Shown here: positions 57,893 through 64,000 of the stretch, in pieces | Layout of the letters: every line of letters starts with the position of its first letter | Position numbering within the stretch: position 1 is the stretch's first letter | DNA from: Nitrososphaerota archaeon | GTDB taxonomy: Archaea; Thermoproteota; Nitrososphaeria; Nitrososphaerales; Nitrosopumilaceae | Assembly: GCA_028866895.1 (NCBI GenBank) | Contig: JAGWHF010000004.1 | Location: 1-64,000, forward strand | Length of the DNA: 64,000 bases | Direction of reading: 5' to 3' | Made by a program: the position numbers and the translations under genes | The notes under the pieces: generated by a model | The model's database searches: none | Seen by the model: only the letters and a program-made list of their open reading frames with translations | What the model was told of the DNA's origin: nothing

Positions 57893-57992
57893 GCAGAGGT
57901 ATCGAAGCCCGGCCAACCGAGAAGGACTCAAGATCAATCCATAGGAGATCCTTTCCCTCAGGGGTTCGGGGGTTCAAATCCCTCCCTCTGCA
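57893..57992 (+). tRNA. tRNA-Leu (CAA) with a 15-nt intron
   Basis: Acceptor GCAGAGG pairs with CCTCTGC (57985-57991), A73 at 57992, no encoded CCA. Anticodon stem AAGGA (57922-57926) pairs with TCCTT (57949-57953) once 57933-57947 is removed; the loop is CTCAAGA with CAA at 57929-57931. The long variable arm (57954-57967, CCC/GGG stem) identifies a class II tRNA. T stem GGGGG/CCCTC, T loop TTCAAAT. TTTTATATATTC (57861-57872) is the TATA. Confidence 0.92.
57933..57947 (+). other. tRNA-Leu intron
   Basis: Fifteen nucleotides between positions 37 and 38. Removal restores a 5-bp anticodon stem and a 7-nt loop. The flanking 3-nt bulges (AGA and AGA) are symmetrical, but the helix between them has one C-A mismatch, so this is a relaxed bulge-helix-bulge. 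Confidence 0.75.
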
Positions 57993-57998
57993 TACTAG
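57981..57998 (+). repeat. att-like copy at the tRNA-Leu 3' end (left)
   Basis: CCTCCCTCTGCATACTAG covers the tRNA 3' end and 6 nt beyond. It matches 60396-60413 in 17 of 18 positions, as expected for attachment-site duplication after integration into a tRNA gene. Confidence 0.7.
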
Positions 57999-58002
57999 AC
58001 TT

Positions 58003-58150
58003 AGACCCGTTCGGGTATGCATCGACTGATCGCATACCCACTTTTGCAGTGCATTTCAGTAACCACATAGGGACTTGAACCAGCTCGGGCATGCATCCTA
58101 AAAATCTGCATACTCGTTCGGAACTGCATCTTGGTAATCACATACTAATC
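58003..58150 (+). repeat. degenerate short repeats next to tRNA-Leu
   Basis: Words built on CGTTCGG and TGCAT recur: CCCGTTCGGGTATGCATC (58006-58023), a diverged GCTCGGGCATGCATCC, and CTCGTTCGGAACTGCATC. GTGCATTTCAGTAACCACAT and CTGCATCTTGGTAATCACAT also form a pair. AGACCCGTTCGGG recurs at 60375-60387 beside the right att copy. They look like decayed copies of a tRNA-end-derived unit left by repeated integration or excision. Confidence 0.5.
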
Positions 58151-58260
58151 TTTGATTGCAAATCCAGATTCAATTACTCCTTAGCCAGTTGCCGTTTAGC
58201 ACATCAGACCTGCCTTACATACAAAATTAATAGATGTTCAACTAATTTTTTGCTTTTCGG

Positions 58261-58947
58261 TTAGCCGCTGCGTCTTATCACCATCTCCTTATTTTCATAA
58301 ACACCGTAATACACAAGATGAGCGTCAAGACAGATGTGGTTGCCTGACTTTCTCACTTTGGAATCTGGCGTGTGACCGAAGATCTGCTTTATACCCGTCA
58401 TGTCCTCAAACTCGTCGTAATCACACCACAGTATGCCTGGGTATCTGTCAAATCCTCCCCTTGTCTTTGTGCAATGAAAGAAAGGATGGTAGCTGCCTGA
58501 GTGGATGGACTTGGTGGCCTCCAACTCCTCTTCTTTCATAAAGGTCCTGATATCTCTGCCCAAAGAATAATTATCAAAGAACTGTCTGCTTACTCCCGCA
58601 TGGGTGCACAGCCAGTCATCTAACCAGACGTGGAATACCATCTTGCTCCAATCCTCTTTTCCAAGTATCCTGCCTATTGCCCACATCTTGAAACTGTCAA
58701 ATCCAGAACAGGGAAAGAGGCCATTGCTCACATAGCTCAAATCATGATTTCCTATGAGGTGTACCGTATCTGGCTTTTGCATTGAAGACCTTAGCCATAT
58801 GGCTGTCTCGTGTGCAAACTCTATTCCTTCGCCGAAGCTATCAAAGTAATCACCAAGAAAAATTGTTCTTTCTGGATTTTCCTTTTGAATTACGTGCTCG
58901 GCCTCTGCTGTCTTGTTGTGCATATCCGGTATGATCAGCGTTTTCAT
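58261..58947 (-). CDS. calcineurin-like metallophosphoesterase
   Basis: 228 residues. The metal-site motifs are in order: IPDMHN (D-x-H), FLGDYFD (GDxxD), LIGNHDLS (GNHD), CTHAGVS and FGHTPDS. This resembles the ApaH/PrpE type that hydrolyses dinucleotide polyphosphates or phosphoproteins. It lies inside the AT-rich element; phosphatases of this kind are often carried by viruses and plasmids. Substrate unknown. Confidence 0.85.
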   Translation of the reverse strand: MKTLIIPDMHNKTAEAEHVIQKENPERTIFLGDYFDSFGEGIEFAHETAIWLRSSMQKPDTVHLIGNHDLSYVSNGLFPCSGFDSFKMWAIGRILGKEDWSKMVFHVWLDDWLCTHAGVSRQFFDNYSLGRDIRTFMKEEELEATKSIHSGSYHPFFHCTKTRGGFDRYPGILWCDYDEFEDMTGIKQIFGHTPDSKVRKSGNHICLDAHLVYYGVYENKEMVIRRSG

Positions 58948-59164
58948 ATAACAATAGCAAATAGAGTCTCTCTAATTTTATCTCATATTTCAATCAAGTC
59001 TTAGGTATCTGTTAAGTTGGCTTACACTAATTGATGAACATGAAGTTTTGAAAGCCTTATGAAAAATTCTTTTTCTTAAATTATTTTATTGCATTATCTT
59101 GTTATTGATCCCTGTTTTACGTTACTTGTCTTCTTTAGCCATTTTGTCATCGAGTCTGTTAAGA

Positions 59165-59503
59165 CTATAGTGGTACTACTTTCTCCCAGCTCTTCTTTGC
59201 AGCAGGGCTTGCATGAATCCAGATTATGGAACCGTCTTTGTCTAGCAAGACTTTGTTAGACCTTTCTAAATATTTTAAAATCACATTAAGAACTGGTGGC
59301 CTCATGGTAACGTCAAGTTTTTTTGTCAGATGTGCCTTGGATTTAAACTCCTTGTATTTTGAAAGAAGTCGTTCCACTTTGAGTATGTTCTTAAGCGTGG
59401 GATTGTACTTTGATATATTACGTAATAGTTCATCTTCAATCTTCTTCTCCTTTTTAGAAGAGAAGTCATGATCTGCAAACACTGTCTTTGGTTTCATTAC
59501 CAT
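59165..59503 (-). CDS. winged-helix-like partner (putative antitoxin) of the RelE-type toxin
   Basis: 112 residues from the ATG at 59503, about 28 nt after the AT palindrome at 59526-59537; an ATG at 59530 lies inside the palindrome. The helical sequence KILKVERLLSKYKEFKSKAH-type, then VLNVILKYLERSNKVLLDKD, is a winged-helix pattern. It begins 48 nt after the toxin stop. Toxin-first order with a DNA-binding partner is known for HigBA-like systems. The antitoxin role is inferred. Confidence 0.6.
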   Translation of the reverse strand: MVMKPKTVFADHDFSSKKEKKIEDELLRNISKYNPTLKNILKVERLLSKYKEFKSKAHLTKKLDVTMRPPVLNVILKYLERSNKVLLDKDGSIIWIHASPAAKKSWEKVVPL

Positions 59504-59525
59504 ATTTACAACAGTCTCACACATA

Positions 59526-59537
59526 TACATATATGTA
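59526..59537. promoter_or_regulatory. 12-bp palindrome at the antitoxin promoter
   Basis: TACATATATGTA is a perfect palindrome between the toxin stop and the partner start. It contains a TATA-like core about 28 nt before 59503. It may be both the promoter of the partner gene and an operator, giving the antitoxin an independent transcript. Confidence 0.45.
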
Positions 59538-59551
59538 CGTATGTAAATGTA

Positions 59552-59863
59552 CTAGTAACCAAACCTCTTGTTGTATCCTTCATGATCAAATAGTTCCATC
59601 AAGAGAGCCTTCTTTTCACCATGAATTGCTACAATTCCGTATATGAGACGCCAGTAACCAGGAAGATTGACTTTGAATACTGCGTTGACGTCATGTTTTT
59701 TTAGATAATACTTTGGGATTTGTTCTCGAATCAGACGCTTTCCTACTATCTTATCAGATCTCAAATTCTCGATAACTTCTCGAACTGCCTTGAAGACTGG
59801 CTTATCTCTTGGAAGAATATTGTAAATTGGCATAAAATCGTCAGGATCTCCTCCTGTTTCCAT
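59552..59863 (-). CDS. RelE/ParE-superfamily toxin
   Basis: 103 residues from the ATG at 59863, with TTTTAATTCAAG about 30 nt upstream. The C-terminal half has the RelE-type pattern: IPKYYLKKHDVNAVFKVNLP, then WRLIYGI and a final LFDHEGYNKRFGY, where the H-x2-Y-x-KRFGY ending is typical of archaeal RelE relatives. Predicted ribosome-dependent mRNA interferase. Part of a toxin-antitoxin pair with the gene at 59165-59503, in the integrated element. Confidence 0.75.
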   Translation of the reverse strand: METGGDPDDFMPIYNILPRDKPVFKAVREVIENLRSDKIVGKRLIREQIPKYYLKKHDVNAVFKVNLPGYWRLIYGIVAIHGEKKALLMELFDHEGYNKRFGY

Positions 59864-60045
59864 GTATAATCGGAAAAGGATGCTTTTACTTGAATTAAAA
59901 GCTGCAGTATTGTAATTATTAAGAGTTCAAGTTTTCATTTACTGAATCTTTACCTTACAAAACACAACTGCAGAACTAATGTACCTATCATACTCAATTT
60001 TTAAATGATTGCAAAACGATCAGCAATTGACTCAGAAATGAGTTA

Positions 60046-60288
60046 ATGCATGGAAGAATAAGCGTCAAGAGCTATAGGTGCCAAAGACCGTATGTACCTG
60101 TGACATTGCGAATTAGACGCTACAAAAAACGTGGGCACATCCATGATCTGATCACGGTGATGAACACAAAAGGTGAGAAAGTGGAACGATGTAGGATCTG
60201 CAAGTATCACACCAAGAGTACTTTTTCTCATTGTTTTCTAATATTAACGAACAAAAATTGGTTCCGATCGAGTTTGATACTAGAATAA
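60046..60288 (+). CDS. short Cys-containing protein of unknown function (possible fragment)
   Basis: 80 residues with CRICKYH (CxxC plus His) and a basic stretch RIRRYKKRGHIHDLI. It could be a small zinc protein or a truncated piece of a longer one; there is no clear promoter. It lies inside the AT-rich element. Confidence 0.35.
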   Translation: MHGRISVKSYRCQRPYVPVTLRIRRYKKRGHIHDLITVMNTKGEKVERCRICKYHTKSTFSHCFLILTNKNWFRSSLILE

Positions 60289-60344
60289 AGAACAAAAAGT
60301 TTATCACTTTGAATCACAAATTAGGTCTGTAAAATCAAAATGGT

Positions 60345-60368
60345 GCCTCAAAATCGAAAATTTGAGGC
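60345..60368. repeat. 8-bp inverted repeat (hairpin) near the right end of the element
   Basis: GCCTCAAA (60345-60352) and TTTGAGGC (60361-60368) are perfect arms around an 8-nt A-rich spacer, just left of the second att copy. It could be a terminator-like hairpin or a recombinase arm site. The rest of 60289-60608 outside the repeats shows nothing I can support. Confidence 0.5.
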
Positions 60369-60395
60369 GGATGCAGACCCGTTCGGGGCTGCGAA

Positions 60396-60413
60396 CCTCC
60401 CTCTGCATCCTAG
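60396..60413 (+). repeat. att-like copy (right)
   Basis: CCTCCCTCTGCATCCTAG repeats the tRNA-Leu 3' end (57981-57998) with one mismatch. Just before it, TTCGGGGCTGCGAA parallels the tRNA T arm in diverged form, so about 30 nt of tRNA-derived sequence may be present. Confidence 0.65.
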
Positions 60414-60608
60414 TTCGAGCTCGCACTAAAGTGACCTCCCCAACCTCTGGTACTTTTTTCGCCTCGATAACATTGCAGATGTGCCGACCTGCCGGCCCTC
60501 CCCAAGAAACACCCTTACGCCCTGTCAAGCACTTGTCACTTCAACCATAATGCCTCACAGTCCTTGTCATCCCCTGATTTTTGAATTTGAATACCTTCAG
60601 GGCCAATA

Positions 60609-60998
60609 TCACCCTTCAGAAAGCACCACCGCCCCTCCAATGATGCCCAGAAGACTCCCCAGGGTGGACAGCCCCATTCCTGCCAAGCCCAGTAGTGAGA
60701 ATACCACCACCATGATTCCCCATGTGCGGGCTTGGAGAGGACGCATGCTCATCATTATTGCCCCACAAAGGACCACAATTCCTGCCAGTAGAGCCAGTGG
60801 AAAGATCCAGCTTCCCACATACCATGATCCTGATCCCCATCCCCACATCCTCCCTCCCATACCTCCAAAAAATACGGAATGATTGCTTGCATAATAGAGC
60901 CAAGGCAAAACCGATCCAAACAAGATGATCACGCCTGATGCTAGAGATAGTGCAAGTCCTGTTGGTGATGCCCTTTTAGCTGTTGCCGCCGAGGTCAC
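60609..60998 (-). CDS. four-helix membrane protein
   Basis: 129 residues with about four hydrophobic helices (GLALSLASGVIILFGSVLPW, then a Gly/Trp-rich loop GGMGGRMWGWGSGSWY, then three more). This is a common archaeal small membrane type with Gly-rich helices. No enzymatic motif. It lies just right of the integrated element. Confidence 0.65.
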   Translation of the reverse strand: MTSAATAKRASPTGLALSLASGVIILFGSVLPWLYYASNHSVFFGGMGGRMWGWGSGSWYVGSWIFPLALLAGIVVLCGAIMMSMRPLQARTWGIMVVVFSLLGLAGMGLSTLGSLLGIIGGAVVLSEG

Positions 60999-61078
60999 GA
61001 TAAGCTACCGCTCTTGCTCTCAGTTAAGGAGCAGGAATGCAGTGCACGATATTTCATTTCCTCCCGCATGCCCATCAA

Positions 61079-61594
61079 TCACGTGTTCTTCCCGAATCTC
61101 AGGACCGTCCTGATTTCCCTGACCCGTACTGACGCCCTCCCCCGAAGTGGGAAGTGCATTACGTACGACCTTGATCCAAATATGTCGTCCTGCCACCCAA
61201 ACCCAAAATTCCTTGTTCCCGTAAACTTTTCGTATGCAACCTTGCCGATAAAACATACAACCTGCGGCCGGTAGTCCCTTATCGCACCAAGAATTTTCCT
61301 TCGCCCATTCCTCTCCTCCCCGCGCTCAAGCATAGAGATATCCACCGTGGGCCTGTTGATTACATTAAGGAAGCCGTACCCATAGACTTGGCTGAACCTA
61401 GTCTCATAGACCCTCTTGAGCCTCTTGTCATCCTTTAGTTCCTCCGCGTCCTCGTCAATCGCGCCGGCCCTGCTGAGGATGTACCAGAACATCTTGTTGT
61501 TTGAGAACGGTATCCCGCGCCGGTAGGAGCCAGGGTGCGGGTTTATCCCCACAAAGAGCACCCCCATACCCCTTGAGACCTTGTAGCGAATCAT
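61079..61594 (-). CDS. mug: mismatch-specific uracil/thymine-DNA glycosylase (MUG/TDG-like)
   Basis: 171 residues from the ATG at 61594; an in-frame extension is antisense to no motif and overlaps the upstream gene. LFVGINPHPGS is the MUG/TDG active-site motif (GINPxxxS), and IPFSNNKMFWYILSRAG is the following conserved segment. It removes uracil or thymine from G mispairs. The start overlaps the DUF488 stop (ATGA), so the two are coupled. Confidence 0.87.
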   Translation of the reverse strand: MIRYKVSRGMGVLFVGINPHPGSYRRGIPFSNNKMFWYILSRAGAIDEDAEELKDDKRLKRVYETRFSQVYGYGFLNVINRPTVDISMLERGEERNGRRKILGAIRDYRPQVVCFIGKVAYEKFTGTRNFGFGWQDDIFGSRSYVMHFPLRGRASVRVREIRTVLRFGKNT

Positions 61595-62112
61595 TGTGCC
61601 ACCGGATATGTTATCTTCGTGCCCATCACCCTGGCAAACGGGGTGATCACGTGCTCCCTTGCAGATTTCTTGCTTGAGATGTGAAGGGGCGTAACCTGCC
61701 TTACTAACAGCGCGTCCGCAACAAGCGAACGGTGGCACCTGAACGGGTTTCCTTCGGCGCACATGATTGCAACAGTGTTTTTTGCTGCAAGCAAGATCAG
61801 CCTGTCAATTGCAACCTCAAACTCTTCGGTCTGCATATAATCGGCAAAACCCCGGAAAGACGCATTGTGCCATCCAATGTTGACAGACTCTTTGCCTGCA
61901 TGCCTGAGGCCCCCAAGGCCCCGTAGGTGAAGATACCGTATCTTATGCCTTGCAAGCTCCTTCTTGAGAGCCTCGCCGTCAAACTGCGGGTTGTGACGGG
62001 ACCTTGGAATCGTCCTGATATCAGCAAGCATATTTACGGAATGGGCAAGGAGCAGATCTACAAATGACTCTATCGTGCGGGTGGAGTGGCCCACTAAAAA
62101 CACGGTAGTCAT
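61591..62112 (-). CDS. DUF488-family protein
   Basis: 173 residues from the ATG at 62112. The family motifs are visible: FLVGHSTRTIESFVDLL, DIRTIPRSRHNPQF and the C-terminal CAEGNPFRCHRSLVADAL. The function of DUF488 is not established; the conserved Cys/His suggests metal or nucleotide chemistry. It is between a zinc-ribbon gene (8-nt gap) and mug (4-bp overlap) in one operon, which suggests a DNA-repair link. Confidence 0.87.
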   Translation of the reverse strand: MTTVFLVGHSTRTIESFVDLLLAHSVNMLADIRTIPRSRHNPQFDGEALKKELARHKIRYLHLRGLGGLRHAGKESVNIGWHNASFRGFADYMQTEEFEVAIDRLILLAAKNTVAIMCAEGNPFRCHRSLVADALLVRQVTPLHISSKKSAREHVITPFARVMGTKITYPVAQ

Positions 62113-62120
62113 CTGCGCCT

Positions 62121-62315
62121 TCAGTGGGAAACGATCACATTCTTGATCGTATTCTCGAACCTTCTTGTGACCCATGTAAGCACCTCGTTCTCGCTGCTGT
62201 CGGATCTTGAACAGGCGCCACACCTAGTCAGCAGAACGACTGCGTCGCTTTGCACCTCGCCTACAAACCTATCGCATGAGATGCATTTAATCTGGCGCAT
62301 ATCGTAAATATTCAT
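62121..62315 (-). CDS. small zinc-ribbon protein
   Basis: 64 residues from the ATG at 62315, about 26 nt after CTTTATTACC. Cys pairs CISC and CGAC about 20 residues apart form one zinc ribbon, followed by a helical tail (LTWVTRRFENTIKNVIV). First gene of the operon with DUF488 and the DNA glycosylase. Confidence 0.68.
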   Translation of the reverse strand: MNIYDMRQIKCISCDRFVGEVQSDAVVLLTRCGACSRSDSSENEVLTWVTRRFENTIKNVIVSH

Positions 62316-62482
62316 CAAAAAACACACATGGCTGCAGGTAATAAAGCGCGCCAAGATTACCATGGGTGATATTGATGAGTGCAAATTATTTTTTTGCAAG
62401 CAGTCTGAATCGGTTTTCTTGCACGTTCTCATGGCTGGAAATTTTATTTCCGATTTTTATATCAAAATGCGAAGATAAATAC

Positions 62483-62875
62483 ATGAATGGAATTACATCC
62501 CGGAAAATAGGCAGTATGGACGTCGGGAATTTTTGGAAGCATAACGAGCCCATACTGGAAAGACTCGAACGCCAGATAATGCCCCCCAGTTCACGTCTAG
62601 TCTACAAGGACGTTACCACAGGAGAGGGAAAGGATGGGACGGTACATGCCCAATACGACCTTGTCAACTTTTATGACAACAGGAAGAACCTGCTGAAGAT
62701 AATTGTCGAGTTCGGAAAGGATCACTCGATAAAAAAGGAGGAGATTCTTGCCATGACTGGCCGAGCAGGAGCGAAGAAGACCACATTGGGGGGAGGAAGT
62801 ATCACAAGTGCTGGTCACATAGCATGGCTGCGCAACATGACTGAGCGCAGGATGGCAGGAGACGCACTTAGATGA
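62483..62875 (+). CDS. conserved-looking hypothetical protein, first gene of a three-gene operon
   Basis: 130 residues from the ATG at 62483, about 26 nt after TTTTTATATC; the frame upstream to 62366 crosses the promoter. Mixed pattern with QYDLVNFYDNRKNLLKIIVE strand-helix and a Gly-rich TLGGGSITSAGHIAWL segment near the C-terminus. No domain recognised. The stop overlaps the next start (ATGA). Confidence 0.6.
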   Translation: MNGITSRKIGSMDVGNFWKHNEPILERLERQIMPPSSRLVYKDVTTGEGKDGTVHAQYDLVNFYDNRKNLLKIIVEFGKDHSIKKEEILAMTGRAGAKKTTLGGGSITSAGHIAWLRNMTERRMAGDALR

Positions 62876-63039
62876 GCGCGACCGAGAAGATGGTCAGCCT
62901 CGAGGCAAACGAGGTGAGGACGCTGATTGAGATCCTCAAGTTTGCCGAGAGCGCATGTCCCATAGACGACATCGATCACGAGTGTCCGATAGACCTCGAC
63001 AAGATCGAGGCCCTCATTACCAAGCTCGAGAATGCCTGA
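62872..63039 (+). CDS. 55-residue protein with two CPID motifs
   Basis: Starts in the ATGA overlap. Helical start (VSLEANEVRTLIEILKFAES), then ACPIDDID and ECPIDLDKIE, the two CPID units 10 residues apart, then a helix. Two Cys in identical local contexts could bind metal or form a redox pair. Its end overlaps the next gene by 8 bp. Confidence 0.6.
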   Translation: MSATEKMVSLEANEVRTLIEILKFAESACPIDDIDHECPIDLDKIEALITKLENA

Positions 63040-63238
63040 CAGTGTAGAGGGCGGAGATGCCACGCCCATGCAAGCACAGCCACAGGTTCTCCCTTGCGTA
63101 ACATCACAGGAAATGGATGCCGGCCAGGACTTTCGCTGCATAGTATGCGGCTCCACCGACTGGTGCGGCTGCCAGGATAGGATCTATTGTAAGAGGTGCT
63201 GCAGGACAATCAGGGAGTCCTGCGAGGCAGAAGAGTAG
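63032..63238 (+). CDS. small Cys-rich zinc-finger-like protein
   Basis: 68 residues. Nine Cys, eight of them in the C-terminal half: CIVCGS, CGCQ, CKRCCRT, C. The pattern fits one or two small zinc fingers. Overlaps the preceding CPID gene by 8 bp, so the three genes (62483-63238) form one transcript. Function unknown. Confidence 0.62.
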   Translation: MPDSVEGGDATPMQAQPQVLPCVTSQEMDAGQDFRCIVCGSTDWCGCQDRIYCKRCCRTIRESCEAEE

Positions 63239-63247
63239 AATTCCGGA

Positions 63248-63601
63248 TTACCTGCAACGGTTGCCTGCAGTGTCGAGGTCTACGAAAACATCGCCGCTTT
63301 TCTCGTCCACCTTCGTACCGTAGACCCTGATGCCCGACTTGCAGCATGAAGGCCCCACTGGCCTGCCCGTTCTGATGTCATAATATTCATGATACCAAGG
63401 ACATCTTATGAAGAACCCCTCGACTATGCCGTCGGCAAGTGATGCGCACCCCCTGCCGCAGCACGAACCTATCGCATACACGTGCCTTCCTTTTTTTATG
63501 AGAAGTATCTCGCTGCCCCCGACATCCCTTCGCAAGATCCGGCCCTCCCTCAGCCCTGCAAGGTTCCCTACCCTCTGCAGTACTCTAGTTTGTGTTACCA
63601 T
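63248..63601 (-). CDS. Rieske-like [2Fe-2S] protein with altered ligands
   Basis: 117 residues from the ATG at 63601, about 27 nt after CTCTTATCGG. The Rieske fold pattern is visible (YAIGSCCGRGCASLADGIVE, then FFIRCPWYHEYYDIRTGRPV), but the first box has C47-C48-x3-C52 and lacks the usual Cys-x-His histidine. The second has Cys-x3-His (C67, H71) instead of Cys-x2-His. Cluster type and redox potential must therefore differ, or the cluster is lost. It is convergent with the Cys-rich gene at 63032-63238. Confidence 0.75.
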   Translation of the reverse strand: MVTQTRVLQRVGNLAGLREGRILRRDVGGSEILLIKKGRHVYAIGSCCGRGCASLADGIVEGFFIRCPWYHEYYDIRTGRPVGPSCCKSGIRVYGTKVDEKSGDVFVDLDTAGNRCR

Positions 63602-63698
63602 GTGATATACCACGTTAATCTTCCCGATAAGAGGCATGCAATAGGATTGTTACAGATGAGTGCGGCATCCTAATTAGGAAAGGACACCATATGATATC

Positions 63699-64000
63699 AT
63701 GATAATGCCGTTTGAACATTCAACCCGGATGCGTGAGAAGATCAACGTCATAGATTCACTCTACCTGTACTCCGATCTTTCACCCGAACAGATTGCAACA
63801 AGAGTAGGGATGGAGTCAGGCGAGGTGATGAGGATAATAGACGGCCTCGTAAGAAAGGACGCCATCAAGGCAATAATTGAGAAGGAAGATGCCCCCGTGA
63901 GGGAGATTATGAGAGGCTGTGTCGCAATACTTGACGCTTCAAAGACCGCACTTGATGCTGCAAACCTCATGATAGAAAAGGGTACAGGCTGTGTTGTTGT
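63699..64000 (+). CDS. HTH plus CBS-domain protein, 5' part only
   Basis: The first 100 codons; the gene runs off the right edge. ATG at 63699 (a second at 63705) about 26 nt after CTAATTAGG. The helix-turn-helix-like start (SLYLYSDLSPEQIATRVGME) is followed by a CBS-type segment (APVREIMRGCVAILDASKT). Thaumarchaeal CBS proteins with N-terminal HTH are probably adenine-nucleotide-sensing regulators. Confidence 0.6.
   Translation, partial: MIMPFEHSTRMREKINVIDSLYLYSDLSPEQIATRVGMESGEVMRIIDGLVRKDAIKAIIEKEDAPVREIMRGCVAILDASKTALDAANLMIEKGTGCVV

Larger units (their letters stand above)
57981..60413. mobile_element. small AT-rich integrated element or remnant at tRNA-Leu
   Basis: About 2.4 kb bounded by a direct repeat of the tRNA-Leu 3' end (57981-57998 and 60396-60413). 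The interior is visibly richer in A+T than the rest of the window. It holds a phosphoesterase, a RelE-like toxin with a partner gene, a short Cys-containing frame, degenerate repeats next to the tRNA (58003-58150), and a hairpin near the right end. No integrase is present, so it is either a satellite moved in trans or what remains of a larger element. Confidence 0.6.

Noticed and set aside
59165-59863. Type II secretion, CRISPR or defence-island reading of the element
   Set aside because: Only a RelE-like toxin, a winged-helix partner and a phosphoesterase are present. No nuclease, helicase or Cas motif is seen.

Overview
This window is archaeal and most likely from a Nitrososphaera-like thaumarchaeote (class Nitrososphaeria). 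The evidence is: the 5' end of an archaeal 16S rRNA gene on the minus strand at the left edge; archaeal information-processing genes (TFB, S8e, S24e, S27ae, SRP19, SRP54, Gar1, aIF5A, Pus10, ScpA/ScpB, Dph6); intron-containing tRNA-Tyr and tRNA-Leu genes; surface proteins ending in a VPEFG plus hydrophobic tail; a DnaJ-ferredoxin fusion; and a tubulin/FtsZ-superfamily GTPase. Base composition looks close to 50% G+C, except for an AT-rich stretch at about 58.0-60.4 kb. Many genes appear leaderless: an AT-rich TATA element lies about 26 bp before the start codon. I used this to move several starts, including to GTG or TTG. No ammonia-oxidation genes are in the window.

Layout. 0-0.67 kb: 16S 5' end and its leader. 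0.67-13 kb: mixed single genes (class III aminotransferase, ribbon-helix-helix protein, copper-ligand-less cupredoxin, SDR, PAC2 chaperone-like protein, superoxide dismutase, acyl-CoA thioesterase, MscS channel) with many small thaumarchaeal proteins of unknown function. 13-17 kb: a tubulin-like GTPase followed after 3 nt by a coiled-coil protein, then a TPR/SHOCT pair and a second ribbon-helix-helix protein. 17-25 kb: Na+/H+ antiporter, M1 aminopeptidase, VTT membrane protein, FKBP, archaeal phosphoglycerate mutase, DUF309. 25-27.7 kb: S24e-S27ae and small proteins. 27.8-32.4 kb: a secreted pentapeptide-repeat protein downstream of a secreted 1132-residue Ig-repeat protein that carries 83 consecutive glutamines near its C-terminus. 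32.5-37.3 kb: a translation/targeting cluster (aIF5A, a 40-aa zinc ribbon, Dph6, SRP54, DnaJ-ferredoxin, Pus10). 38-41.4 kb: tRNA-Tyr, Lrp regulator, response regulator, ScpA, ScpB. 41.4-43.3 kb: divergent Nramp transporter and DtxR/MntR regulator with a candidate operator between them. 43.4-45.4 kb: S8e-SRP19-Gar1-TFB. 45.5-50.4 kb: blue-copper surface protein, orphan ABC ATPase, second pentapeptide protein, and a broken universal stress protein gene. 50.6-54.2 kb: SQR-like flavoprotein, TusA and DsrE, divergent from a His-rich polytopic membrane protein. 54.5-57.8 kb: universal stress protein, amino acid permease, SufC. 57.9-60.4 kb: tRNA-Leu(CAA) and an AT-rich segment bounded by a copy of the tRNA 3' end, carrying a phosphoesterase and a RelE-type toxin with a partner gene. 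This looks like a small integrated element or its remnant. 60.6-64 kb: a zinc-ribbon/DUF488/uracil-DNA-glycosylase operon, a three-gene operon of small proteins, a Rieske-like protein with altered ligands, and the start of an HTH-CBS protein.

Functional threads: metal and redox handling (SOD, cupredoxins, Nramp/MntR, SufC, Rieske-like), sulfur transfer (SQR-like/TusA/DsrE), translation-factor modification and protein targeting (aIF5A, Dph6, SRP), chromosome organisation and cytoskeleton (ScpAB, tubulin-like), and an unusual set of secreted surface proteins.
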